This document shows positions 43,630-50,704 of a stretch of 50,704 nucleotides of DNA, one piece after another. Below the pieces are notes generated by a model that saw nothing but the letters and a program-made list of their open reading frames with translations, made no database searches and was not told where the DNA came from. Location of the stretch: positions 1 through 50,704 of the forward strand of contig DAOULB010000007.1 of NCBI GenBank assembly GCA_034420695.1, given 5' to 3'. The translations under genes and the position numbers were made by a program. Numbering within the stretch: the first letter of the stretch is position 1; every line of letters begins with the position of its first letter. The stretch comes from Io17-Chloro-G2 sp034420695 (GTDB taxonomy: Bacteria > Chloroflexota > Dehalococcoidia > Lucifugimonadales > UBA3495).

Positions 43630-44343
43630 ATGGGGTCGAACTTGGGCCGTCACTTGCGGAGCAGGCTGGTCCTGGGCCTGCTGGTCCTGATTCCTGTTGT
43701 CATTACCTATGTTCTAATCCGTTGGCTGTTCGATAAGGCCGACAGCCTTTTGCAACCGGTCTTCACCGAGTCCCTGGGCCGGGAGATACCGGGTCTGGGG
43801 TTGGTCTCCCTGGTTGTAGTCGTTTACGTGTTGGGCTTGGTCATGAGCCTGCACATCGGGCGGCGCATGATCAGCACCATCCAAGGCTACCTGCTGAACC
43901 TTCCCCTGGTGGGGAACCTCTACGGCCCTGCCAAGCAACTGGTCGAGTCTTTCAGCGGGGAGAGCGCCGCCGGCTTCAAGAGGGTGGTGGTAGTCGAATA
44001 CCCGAAGCAGGGTACTTGGATGATAGGCTTTCTCACCGGAGTCTCCAAATTGGTTCCGGGAACCACTATGGGGATAGTCTATTTGCCCACGGCGCCCACA
44101 CCCAATTCAGGCTGGGTCGCCATGATACCCCTCCAACAGGTATTTGACACCACAATGACTGTGCAGGAAGCAATGGCCATGGTTCTCTCCGGCGGCATTT
44201 CTTCACCTCCTTCAATAGACCTGACAGAAATGGGTGACCATGAAGCGGCTGTTCTGGAAGAATCTGCTGCCCAGCAGCGCAACGTAATACCAACTGAGGG
44301 CGGCCTCCCTGGCCCGGGGTACTGGAACAACGGAAGGACTTAG
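43630..44343 (+). CDS. DUF502 membrane protein
   Basis: 237 residues. Two N-terminal helices (about 10-30 and 50-70) are followed by the DUF502 soluble part: IPLVxxLYGPAKQL-like LPLVGNLYGPAKQLVESF, VVVVEYPKQGTWMIGFLTG, MGIVYLPTAPTPNSGWVAMIP and EAMAMVLSGGI. The family is widespread and of unknown function. The ATG at 43630 sits one base after AGGAGGA, which is too close, so a TTG at 43642 or a start further upstream (GTG 43600) may be used. A second copy is cut by the right edge of the window. Confidence 0.85.
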   Translation: MGSNLGRHLRSRLVLGLLVLIPVVITYVLIRWLFDKADSLLQPVFTESLGREIPGLGLVSLVVVVYVLGLVMSLHIGRRMISTIQGYLLNLPLVGNLYGPAKQLVESFSGESAAGFKRVVVVEYPKQGTWMIGFLTGVSKLVPGTTMGIVYLPTAPTPNSGWVAMIPLQQVFDTTMTVQEAMAMVLSGGISSPPSIDLTEMGDHEAAVLEESAAQQRNVIPTEGGLPGPGYWNNGRT

Positions 44344-44441
44344 ATTCACCGCCTTCTCCAAATCAGCAGCCCCTGTTTAGTGTACAGGAAACGCTCTCTC
44401 AAACGCCCTTGAACTGGAAGCCCTGACCTGAAGGAGCCGCC

Positions 44442-45038
44442 ATGGTAGACCTTGCCGGACATACCCAGTTGATAGTTCAGCAAAGGCTGGAAGGGTTGGA
44501 AGCCCTCACCGGTTTCGAAACCTCAAATCGCTATGCTGTGCTAACGCCCGACGGAAACGAGGCGATGTACGCCTACGAAGAGTCCGGTACCCTGAACCGG
44601 CAATTCATGGGTTCCCGCCGACCAATGAACATCCACGTCGTGGGGGGCGGTGGAGAGCCCGTCTTGACCGCCAACCGGCCCTTCTTCTGGTTCCGTTCCA
44701 AGATGCATGTCCGGCGCCCTGACGAGACTCCTCTGGGCGGTCTTTACCGCCAGTTTGCCGGTCTCAGCCGCAAGTTTTCCTTGGTTGACGCCAGCGGCCG
44801 CCAAGTCGCAGAAATAAAGGGCAGCGTGTTCCGGCGTTACACCTTCGTCGCCCAGGATTCCGCCGGTGCCGAACTGGGCCGTATAACCAAGGAGTGGAGC
44901 GGCATGTTCAGAGAGGCCATGTCCGACGCCGACACCTTCAAGGTTGAGTTCTCAGACCTTCAGCCCGGCAACGACTTCCGTCTGTTGCTGCTGGCCTCCG
45001 CCTTTGCCATCGACCTCGACTTCTTCGAGCAAAAGTGA
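44442..45038 (+). CDS. Scramblase/LURP-one-related protein
   Basis: 198 residues with the tubby-like beta barrel and a hydrophobic C-terminal helix of the phospholipid scramblase family (PF03803): QRLEGLEALTGFETSNRY, FMGSRRPMNIHVV, NRPFFWFRSKMHV, LGGLYRQFAGLSRKFSLVD, FRRYTFVAQDSAGAELGRITKEW and the closing LLLLASAFAIDLDFF. The animal proteins are said to move lipids; bacterial ones are uncharacterised. The family normally binds Ca2+ at an EF-hand-like loop near the end, not obvious here. GAAGGAG lies ahead of the ATG. Confidence 0.8.
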   Translation: MVDLAGHTQLIVQQRLEGLEALTGFETSNRYAVLTPDGNEAMYAYEESGTLNRQFMGSRRPMNIHVVGGGGEPVLTANRPFFWFRSKMHVRRPDETPLGGLYRQFAGLSRKFSLVDASGRQVAEIKGSVFRRYTFVAQDSAGAELGRITKEWSGMFREAMSDADTFKVEFSDLQPGNDFRLLLLASAFAIDLDFFEQK

Positions 45039-45122
45039 CGGGCTCGGCGGTGAACCCCGGAAGTCTTACCCAAAGCTAATCCATTTCTGCAGGTGCAACC
45101 GCTGCTAAGGCCCAATTTGCGC

Positions 45123-45311
45123 TTAGCTCTCCCCGCGTTCACGGCTCCGCACTATCCACACCAAGTTCGCCCCGGCTATCCCCGCCGCAACTATCCACAG
45201 GATCGTGCCCAAGTTCGGGTTGTATTGCAGTCCAACCCCCAGTCCGATGTAGAAGACGGCTATTGCCACTAGGAATAGCAACCCATGGACAACCATTTTG
45301 AAAATTCTCAT
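45123..45311 (-). CDS. Small two-helix membrane protein
   Basis: 62 residues: helices at about 5-25 (MVVHGLLFLVAIAVFYIGLG) and 32-52 (LGTILWIVAAGIAGANLVWIV), with a basic tail. I do not recognise it. The ATG at 45311 is preceded by AGGT at eight bases. A longer frame from upstream has an unlikely Arg-rich start. Small size makes the call tentative. Confidence 0.55.
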   Translation of the reverse strand: MRIFKMVVHGLLFLVAIAVFYIGLGVGLQYNPNLGTILWIVAAGIAGANLVWIVRSRERGES

Positions 45312-45546
45312 CGAATATACCTGCAACTGGCTTCTGGGTAGCCTGGCGACGCGAGGGCGGCAGATTCGACCGGAACTGTAAACGGCCTGCACACTAGGAT
45401 AAGGCCTGGTAAGGTCGGCCTTCAGCGTCAATCCGTTCCATTTTTCATCGGTTCTTCCCGCCGCTCCTGGCGCCGGGGGAAGGAACAGCCCCGGAAGGCA
45501 CCTGCGGCATGAAATGGTGCTCCGGACTCGATCCGCTGCAAAGTAT

Positions 45547-47361
45547 CTAGCAAGGCTTGTTCCACCTGGGCACTAACCTAGCGCGCTGGGCCTCCAATGT
45601 GGACTTATCGAACGGGTCACGTCCGGCCTCCAATTCGGCTATCCAGTTTTCCCTGGAAGGCCTGTATCTGGATGCGCACTCCTCCCTGGCCGAGGTACTG
45701 AGCCAATCGAGAAATTCGGTGAAATCGGCGACTGAACTCCCGACGCTGCCCATAGCCCCGTAGGCAAGCCCCCGGCTATCTAAAGCCGGTCCCGCCGGTT
45801 CGGCGGCCAGGGCAGCCTGGCAATATGGAAGGGCCTCCTCTCCCTTGCGCTGCACCGCCAACTGGAGGCACAGTACATTGTTGAACAGCTGGGCCTCCGG
45901 AATGAGTTCGTGGGCTTGCCGGAAATCAGCGTTGGATTTTTTCCAGTCCTGCACGCCTGAATAGAACAGGCCCCGGTTGAAATATCCCCAAGGCGAGGTT
46001 GGTTCCAAGTCTATCGCCCGCTGGAAGTCTTCCAATGCCAGGTCTCTGTCGCCATCTTGGTCCCGCAGAGCGTAGGCTCCGGCCCGGTTAATGTAGGGAG
46101 CCGGTGCGCCGGGATCAATGGCTATTGCCTGCCTCAAATCGCTGAATACCCGTCCCAAGTCCTGGGAGTTGCCCCGGTCCAAGAGAGCGGCCGCCCGGTT
46201 GACGTAGGCTGCTGGGGAACCGGGAGCGATGCTGACTGCGCGGCTGAAGTCGTTAATGGCCAGCTCCAAGTCGCCACTCCGTCCCCGCTCCAAGTAGGCC
46301 AGTGCCCGGCTGTTATAGCCGTCCACCGAGCGGGGCTTGACTTCGAGGACTTGGGTGAACAGCTCTATAGCCTCGTCTAGGTCGGCCAACTCTCCGCCCA
46401 TATAGGCGCGCCCCAGCCGGTAGCGGAGGGCCGCCAGAGAAGTTGGGTCTGTGGGGGGATGCAACAAGGCCTGGTTCAACACTGTCTTGGCAAGGTCGAA
46501 TTCTTCCCTTTCCAAGTAGAGTTGACCCAACGTCAGCAGGGCGATTGACCGCACCTCATCGGGCAGCCCGGTGTTGATCGAGCTGGGCAGTCCGCCAGGA
46601 GATGACGGGGTATCCACGACTCTCTGGTGGTGAAGAGTGTCCGGACTCCGGGAGATGGTCAGGATGGCCACGGCCCTGCCCGTGTCGTACTCACCCCATA
46701 TCAGAATGGTTGCCCCTGAGGTAAGTGCTGCCTCGGCGGCGGCGGTCTCGTTGGTGATCGCCTCGGGCCACTCAACGATTTTCACCTCGGAAACCCCCGC
46801 GGCTAGAATATCCCGCTCGATTTCACTCCTGATGCGCCCCCGAACGTTGAATCCCTGCTGCCCGGAAGCATAGTTCACGAACGGGGCAATGACGATGGAC
46901 GAATTCCTGAGAGTGGGTGGAGGAACCGGAAGCGGGTCTGGCCCCGTGCTGAACGCCCCGGCTGCTGCAAGCCCGGCAAATACCGCCGCAATCACCAAGA
47001 CTGCAATGGGCCCTGCAATCAGCGCATACCGTCGCCGTGGCTTCTTGATCTGTACGGGCGCGGCCTCCGGGGGACCGGCAGGTTCTGCTTCGTCAGACCG
47101 TGGACTGGCGTCAGTCCCCGGAGGTAGAGAATTCTCGGGAGAGAATCCGGCGGACAGCAGAAACTCGTCCAGTTCGTCCGGCGTCAACCGCAGGACTTCG
47201 GCGCAGCGCACCACATCCTCCCTGTGGCGGGGGCGAGCGGTCACGCCTTCCTTCCAGCGGATAACGGTCAAGCGGCTGATCTCCATCCGCCGCGCCAGTT
47301 CGGCATCGGCGATACCGGTCCGGGACATGTACTTGTTAAGGAGATCAGCGAAAGTAGGCAA
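45547..47361 (-). CDS. HTH - membrane helix - TPR regulator-like protein
   Basis: 604 residues. An XRE-type HTH lies at about 1-60 (ELARRMEISRLTVIRWKEG), a linker at 60-110, one membrane helix at about 113-135 (ALIAGPIAVLVIAAVFAGLAA in part), then outside a TolB/FlgO-like segment (about 155-235, IVIAPFVNYASG) and at least seven TPR units (about 270-520; e.g. AINDFSRAVSIAPGSPAAYVNRAA). A DNA-binding domain facing in and a TPR sensor facing out is the layout of a membrane-tethered one-component regulator, like CadC or ToxR in topology. It is divergent from the VWA lipoprotein (shared 120-base region), which is therefore a good candidate target. Effector unknown. Confidence 0.8.
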   Translation of the reverse strand: MPTFADLLNKYMSRTGIADAELARRMEISRLTVIRWKEGVTARPRHREDVVRCAEVLRLTPDELDEFLLSAGFSPENSLPPGTDASPRSDEAEPAGPPEAAPVQIKKPRRRYALIAGPIAVLVIAAVFAGLAAAGAFSTGPDPLPVPPPTLRNSSIVIAPFVNYASGQQGFNVRGRIRSEIERDILAAGVSEVKIVEWPEAITNETAAAEAALTSGATILIWGEYDTGRAVAILTISRSPDTLHHQRVVDTPSSPGGLPSSINTGLPDEVRSIALLTLGQLYLEREEFDLAKTVLNQALLHPPTDPTSLAALRYRLGRAYMGGELADLDEAIELFTQVLEVKPRSVDGYNSRALAYLERGRSGDLELAINDFSRAVSIAPGSPAAYVNRAAALLDRGNSQDLGRVFSDLRQAIAIDPGAPAPYINRAGAYALRDQDGDRDLALEDFQRAIDLEPTSPWGYFNRGLFYSGVQDWKKSNADFRQAHELIPEAQLFNNVLCLQLAVQRKGEEALPYCQAALAAEPAGPALDSRGLAYGAMGSVGSSVADFTEFLDWLSTSAREECASRYRPSRENWIAELEAGRDPFDKSTLEAQRARLVPRWNKPC

Positions 47362-47480
47362 GTGTTACAACTTCGGCACTCAAATGCCAGGCAATGTGAC
47401 ACTATAGTAGTTAGAAGTGTACCCGATTGGTTGCCAAGCTTGAAGCATTCCCTGATTTGGAGGAAATTGGAGGCAATCAA

Positions 47481-49424
47481 ATGGGCGTTCAAGTCAAGAC
47501 AATGAGCAAATACGGTGTTGTAATAGGGGCCCTGCTTCTCCTGTTGGCGGTGGTCGCCTGCGCCAGAGATCCTCACTTGATAGATCCCGGGCGTGCGGTT
47601 CTAACAGGGGGTGGATCAGAGGAGGCCGAATCTATTTCGGCCCAAGAGATGGCGGCAGCGCCAGCGTCCTCGGAGCAAGTCATGGCGCCCCCCTCCCCGC
47701 AGCAGTCATCTGTGGATGCGCAACCTTCCCCGTGGCGTACCCCTCAGCCGTTACAGGCCGCCACTCCGGCCCCTCTAGCCACGCCAGCGCCGGTTGTTCA
47801 GTCGGAGGACGCAGTCCTGAGAGGGGGAAAAGGCGACTCAGGCCCTCCGTTGGAGGACCCTGACATCTCCCAAGCTGCAGGGACGGGTGACCAGTCCTTC
47901 CAATGGTCAAGCGCAGCCACTCCTGCAACGGGAAGCTCCGCCAAGCACCCCGCAGGTGCCCAGGGAGATTCCGGTGGGTCCGCGCCTCCTCCCTTGCCGG
48001 AAGGCTTCAATGTCATCGGGGGCACTTCCCCGGTGAACGACGCCGACTACGACCTGACCTTCTTCCAGCACACCGGCGTAAACCCATTTATTGACACCGA
48101 GGACGACCGCTTGTCCACCTTCGCGGTTGACGTGGACACCGCTTCCTACACCGTGGCCCGCCGGTTCATCCAAGACGGTAACTTGCCCGACCCAGACTCG
48201 ATTAGGGTCGAGGAATTCGTGAATTTCTTTGACCAGGGCTACCCCAAGCCGGTAGAAGACGCCTTCGCCATCCACTTGGAGGGGTCCCCTTCCCGGTTCG
48301 GCAACGACAACCACTGGCTTCTTAGAGTTGGCATTCAGGGCAAATCCGTTCTTGCGGAGGAGCGGAAGGACGCCTCCTTGGTCTTCGCCATAGACGTCTC
48401 TGGCTCCATGGGTAGGGAAGACCGGCTTGGTTTGGTAAAACAGTCCCTGCGCCTGTTGGTAAACGAGCTTCGCCCCACCGACGAGGTTGGAATCGTGGTC
48501 TACGGCTCCCGTGGGCGGGTCCTGTTGGAGCCCACCAGCGGCGAAGAGCGTTCAAGGATAATGGAGGCCATCAACCAACTATCGCCCAGCGGCTCCACCT
48601 ACGTGGAAGAAGGGCTGGTCCTGGCCTATGGAATGGCTGGAAACCTCGTAAAGCCCGGACGCATCACCCAAGTCATCCTGCTGTCTGACGGAGTGGGCAA
48701 CGTCGGCAGGACCGGGGCTGATTCCATTCTGAAACAGGTCCGCCGCTACGTGGACCGGGGGGTAACCCTGACCACCGTCGGATTTGGTATGGGTAACTAC
48801 AATGACATTCTAATGGAGCGGCTGGCCAATGATGGCGACGGTTCTTACTACTATGTAGACAATTTGGGAGAAGCAAGAAGGATTTTCGTGGAGGAACTTG
48901 CCAGCACCATTCAGGTCATCGCTAGGGACGCCAAGGTGCAGGTGGAGTTCAATCCCGAAGTGGTGAGCCGTTACCGGTTGCTGGGCTACGAGAACCGCCG
49001 TGTGGCTGATCAGGACTTCCGCAACGATGCGGTTGACGCCGGGGAAATCGGGGCCAACCACAGCGTAACCGCCCTGTACGAGCTGAAACTCCACGACCAA
49101 TCCAGGGGAAGGCTGGGTACTGTTTACATGAGGTACGAAGACGCAGGCACCGGCAAGATAATAGAACTCAACCGTGATCTTCGGAGCGACCAGCTCTATA
49201 CGCGGTTTTCCGATGCTTCGGCCAGGTTCCAACTCGCCGCGGTGGTAGCCGAATACGCCGAAGTCTTGCGGCAAAGTTATTGGGCCCAGAACGGGTCCTT
49301 GGCCGATGTAGCCACTGAGGCTCGCCGTGTCCGGTCCCTGCTCCGCCAGTCCGCCGACGCGGCGGAATTCGCCGAACTGGTCATACGCACCGAACACATT
49401 CAGGCAAGGTTGGAGGAGCGTTAG
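47481..49424 (+). CDS. VWA-domain lipoprotein, YfbK-like
   Basis: 647 residues. A signal peptide with lipobox ends at Cys27 (LLAVVAC). A low-complexity Ser/Pro/Ala-rich linker runs to about 175. An N-terminal vWF-type region follows (ADYDLTFFQHTGVNPFIDTEDDRLSTFAVDVDTASY in pieces), then the VWA domain with MIDAS DVSGSMG (Asp305, Ser307, Ser309) and a C-terminal DUF3520-type segment. The family (E. coli YfbK) is uncharacterised in detail; VWA domains bind metal and partner proteins. It should sit on the outside of the membrane. ATG at 47481 chosen because GGAGG lies eight bases ahead. Transcribed away from the HTH-TPR gene. Confidence 0.88.
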   Translation: MGVQVKTMSKYGVVIGALLLLLAVVACARDPHLIDPGRAVLTGGGSEEAESISAQEMAAAPASSEQVMAPPSPQQSSVDAQPSPWRTPQPLQAATPAPLATPAPVVQSEDAVLRGGKGDSGPPLEDPDISQAAGTGDQSFQWSSAATPATGSSAKHPAGAQGDSGGSAPPPLPEGFNVIGGTSPVNDADYDLTFFQHTGVNPFIDTEDDRLSTFAVDVDTASYTVARRFIQDGNLPDPDSIRVEEFVNFFDQGYPKPVEDAFAIHLEGSPSRFGNDNHWLLRVGIQGKSVLAEERKDASLVFAIDVSGSMGREDRLGLVKQSLRLLVNELRPTDEVGIVVYGSRGRVLLEPTSGEERSRIMEAINQLSPSGSTYVEEGLVLAYGMAGNLVKPGRITQVILLSDGVGNVGRTGADSILKQVRRYVDRGVTLTTVGFGMGNYNDILMERLANDGDGSYYYVDNLGEARRIFVEELASTIQVIARDAKVQVEFNPEVVSRYRLLGYENRRVADQDFRNDAVDAGEIGANHSVTALYELKLHDQSRGRLGTVYMRYEDAGTGKIIELNRDLRSDQLYTRFSDASARFQLAAVVAEYAEVLRQSYWAQNGSLADVATEARRVRSLLRQSADAAEFAELVIRTEHIQARLEER

Positions 49425-49464
49425 TCCTCCTGATGTCGCTGGTGTCTCCCCTTCCTGGAAGACA

Positions 49465-49493
49465 AGGGGTCCGGCAGGAATTGCCGGACCCCT
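49465..49493 (+). terminator. Hairpin after the VWA gene
   Basis: A perfect 12-bp stem (AGGGGTCCGGCA/TGCCGGACCCCT) with a five-base loop begins 40 bases after the stop at 49424. No T tract follows. Probably marks the 3' end of the transcript. The remaining gap to 49738 (about 310 bases in total) contains no gene that I can see. Confidence 0.55.
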
Positions 49494-49738
49494 GTAGCAG
49501 TTCATTGCAAGAAAGACTTCCTCTCCGCTCCGCCAGTGTAGGCGAAGCGCTAATTTTGTTGTAGACTGTTGCCAATCAGCCTGTCGTGTTATGTTCGCTC
49601 CAAAACTTTGTTCGGGCGGTGCTGGCCGGCAGACAAGGAATCAAGTACAAGAATATCTGGGACCAAGTTCAACTTACCAGCAATGGACAGAAAGCGGACG
49701 TGGGAATTTCAGCCGCTTAGTCGAGGAGGGGTGCAATC

Positions 49739-50071
49739 ATGGAAATCAAGGTAGAAAGAACGGAGGGAGCGTTGGTGGCCATGACCGAAGGCCGGGTTGA
49801 CGGCGCAAACGCTCGGGAGTTCCACGAAGCCCTCCAAAATATCATCGATGACAATGACCGCACCGTGATTCTCGACATGGGCGGTCTGACCTACATCAGC
49901 AGCGCTGGCCTTAGGGCCATCCTGCAGACTGCCAGGACGCTCAAGAAACAAAATGGAAGACTGGCTGTGTGCGCCCTCACGGATTCGGTGAACGAAGTGT
50001 TTCGAATAAGCGGCTTCGATAAGATAATCGAGACTTTTCCTTCCTCGACCGAAGCCATAGGCGCAGGCTAA
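49739..50071 (+). CDS. STAS-domain anti-sigma factor antagonist
   Basis: 110 residues, the size of SpoIIAA/RsbV-type proteins. It has EGRVDGANAREFHEAL, VILDMGGLTYISSAGLRAIL and a closing helix. The probable phosphorylated Ser is Ser55 in the YISSAGLR motif. In partner-switch signalling such a protein frees a sigma factor when dephosphorylated; no kinase or sigma gene is next to it here. A strong GAGGAGGGG ribosome site precedes the ATG by eight bases. Confidence 0.88.
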   Translation: MEIKVERTEGALVAMTEGRVDGANAREFHEALQNIIDDNDRTVILDMGGLTYISSAGLRAILQTARTLKKQNGRLAVCALTDSVNEVFRISGFDKIIETFPSSTEAIGAG

Positions 50072-50250
50072 CCACCGGGTTAGAATCGTCCAGCCTTTCA
50101 AGAAATTTGCCTGATTGCCCAGAGAGGTGGTTGAAACATAGCAGGGAATGAAATGAAGCGCCGAAACTCGCATGCTCGGATGTATGTTCCATAGCATTCA
50201 AGGGGCACTGGGTCGGCATATCGGAAAAAGTTAATCCTTCGAAGAAAATC

Positions 50251-50286
50251 AATGGCGGGGTGTCCACCCCGCCATTCTTTCTTTTT
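50251..50286. terminator. Rho-independent terminator, convergent
   Basis: An 11-bp GC-rich stem (AATGGCGGGGT/ACCCCGCCATT) with a four-base loop is followed on the plus strand by CTTTCTTTTT. On the minus strand a TGATTTTCTTC stretch follows it. It lies between the STAS gene (plus) and the DUF502 gene (minus), four bases past the end of the latter, so it probably works for both. Confidence 0.8.
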
Positions 50287-50289
50287 CCC

Positions 50290-50704
50290 CTAGCTGGGAC
50301 CGATTTCGAAACGGCCGGTCAGTTTGGTAGGAGGAGTGTCTTCGTCCCTGGGAACCCTGGCCAGGGAGAGCCCTTCAGGAAGCACTATTCCCCCGGAGAA
50401 TACCAGCTTCATCGCGTCCTCCACCGCAAGGTCGGTTTCCATGACGTCGTCCTCAGATACCAGCGCCATGTTCCCGGATGTCGGATTGGGAACTGTCGGT
50501 ATGTAGACCAGCACCATCGACTCCCCGCTTTCCGTGGAATACACCCGGCTGGTAACGAATCCCATCGCCGCCATTCCCTCCCGAGGCCACTCCACAAATA
50601 CCACCCGGCTGAAGTTGTACTGCGACGTAAGCGCCGATGTAGCCTGCTGCGTTACACCGAAAATGGTCTTCACCACGGGAATCACGTTCAGCACCCTGTT
50701 TATG
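50290..50704 (-). CDS. DUF502 membrane protein (partial, cut at window edge)
   Basis: The visible 138 residues are the soluble C-terminal part of a DUF502 protein: NVIPVVKTIFGVTQQA, FSRVVFVEWPREGMAAMGFVT, MVLVYIPTVPNPTSGNMALV and EDAMKLVFSGGI. The membrane helices and start lie beyond position 50704. It is a distant paralogue of the gene at 43630-44343, sharing the layout of each motif. It ends at the bidirectional terminator. Function unknown. Confidence 0.85.
   Translation of the reverse strand, partial: INRVLNVIPVVKTIFGVTQQATSALTSQYNFSRVVFVEWPREGMAAMGFVTSRVYSTESGESMVLVYIPTVPNPTSGNMALVSEDDVMETDLAVEDAMKLVFSGGIVLPEGLSLARVPRDEDTPPTKLTGRFEIGPS

Noticed and set aside
47362..47480. Promoter between the HTH-TPR and VWA genes (TATAGT at 47403)
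   Set aside because: A -10-like box exists but no acceptable -35 at normal spacing; palindromes there are only four bases long.

Overview
The window reads as a GC-rich chromosomal segment of a free-living bacterium. It has Shine-Dalgarno sites, frequent GTG and TTG starts, tightly overlapping operons and many lipoproteins and secreted proteins. The protein set (plant-type LRR giants with kexin-like protease, PPC-like repeats and a dockerin-like tail, an LLM flavin oxidoreductase, DUF3352, DUF502, DM13, SMP-30, VWA lipoprotein) resembles uncultivated Chloroflexota, perhaps SAR202/Dehalococcoidia. That placement is inference from gene content; there is no rRNA or other phylogenetic marker here. 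I see no tRNA, rRNA, IS element, prophage or CRISPR array.

Layout. 1-1000: a decayed VapBC-type toxin-antitoxin locus. 999-11738 (minus): a three-gene surface/secretion operon encoding a stand-alone subtilase-propeptide-like protein, a 3024-residue kexin-like protease/LRR giant, and a small membrane-anchored Ig-like protein. 11971-16032 (minus): LLM oxidoreductase, a DUF3352 protein, a small membrane protein and an acidic coiled-coil lipoprotein whose signal peptide is out of frame. 16033-17073: about 1 kb without a gene, holding a helically phased GGACAAA array and hairpins. 17074-20064 (plus): proline/sodium-type symporter, cytochrome c lipoprotein, YgjP-like metallopeptidase. 20186-24010 (minus): circularly permuted ATP-grasp, ammonium transporter and alpha-E protein as one operon. 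24373-32307 (plus): a voltage-gated ion channel with a Cav-like filter, then nucleoside deoxyribosyltransferase, AddB-like nuclease and AddA-like helicase-nuclease with overlapping ends. 32302-36144 (minus): DUF4234, DM13 and a DUF1538-DUF1538-PII-CBS operon. 36351-38296 (plus): ABC transporter pair. 38364-41661 (minus): MBL hydrolase and a three-domain acyl-CoA synthetase/ACP/acyltransferase fusion. 41904-50704: small membrane proteins, SMP-30, DUF502 (two copies), a scramblase-like protein, a membrane-tethered HTH-TPR protein divergent from a VWA lipoprotein, and a STAS protein.

How genes work together. The 11738-999 operon looks like a protease made with its folding helper in trans plus a small membrane-anchored partner. 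AddAB would process double-strand breaks. The DUF1538 pair with PII-like and CBS proteins looks like a nucleotide-regulated membrane transporter. The ATP-grasp/Amt/alpha-E operon suggests a link between ammonium and an ATP-dependent ligase system. The best candidates for something undescribed are the trans-propeptide protease operon, the ATP-grasp/Amt/alpha-E operon and the phased 10-bp array at 16664-16751.
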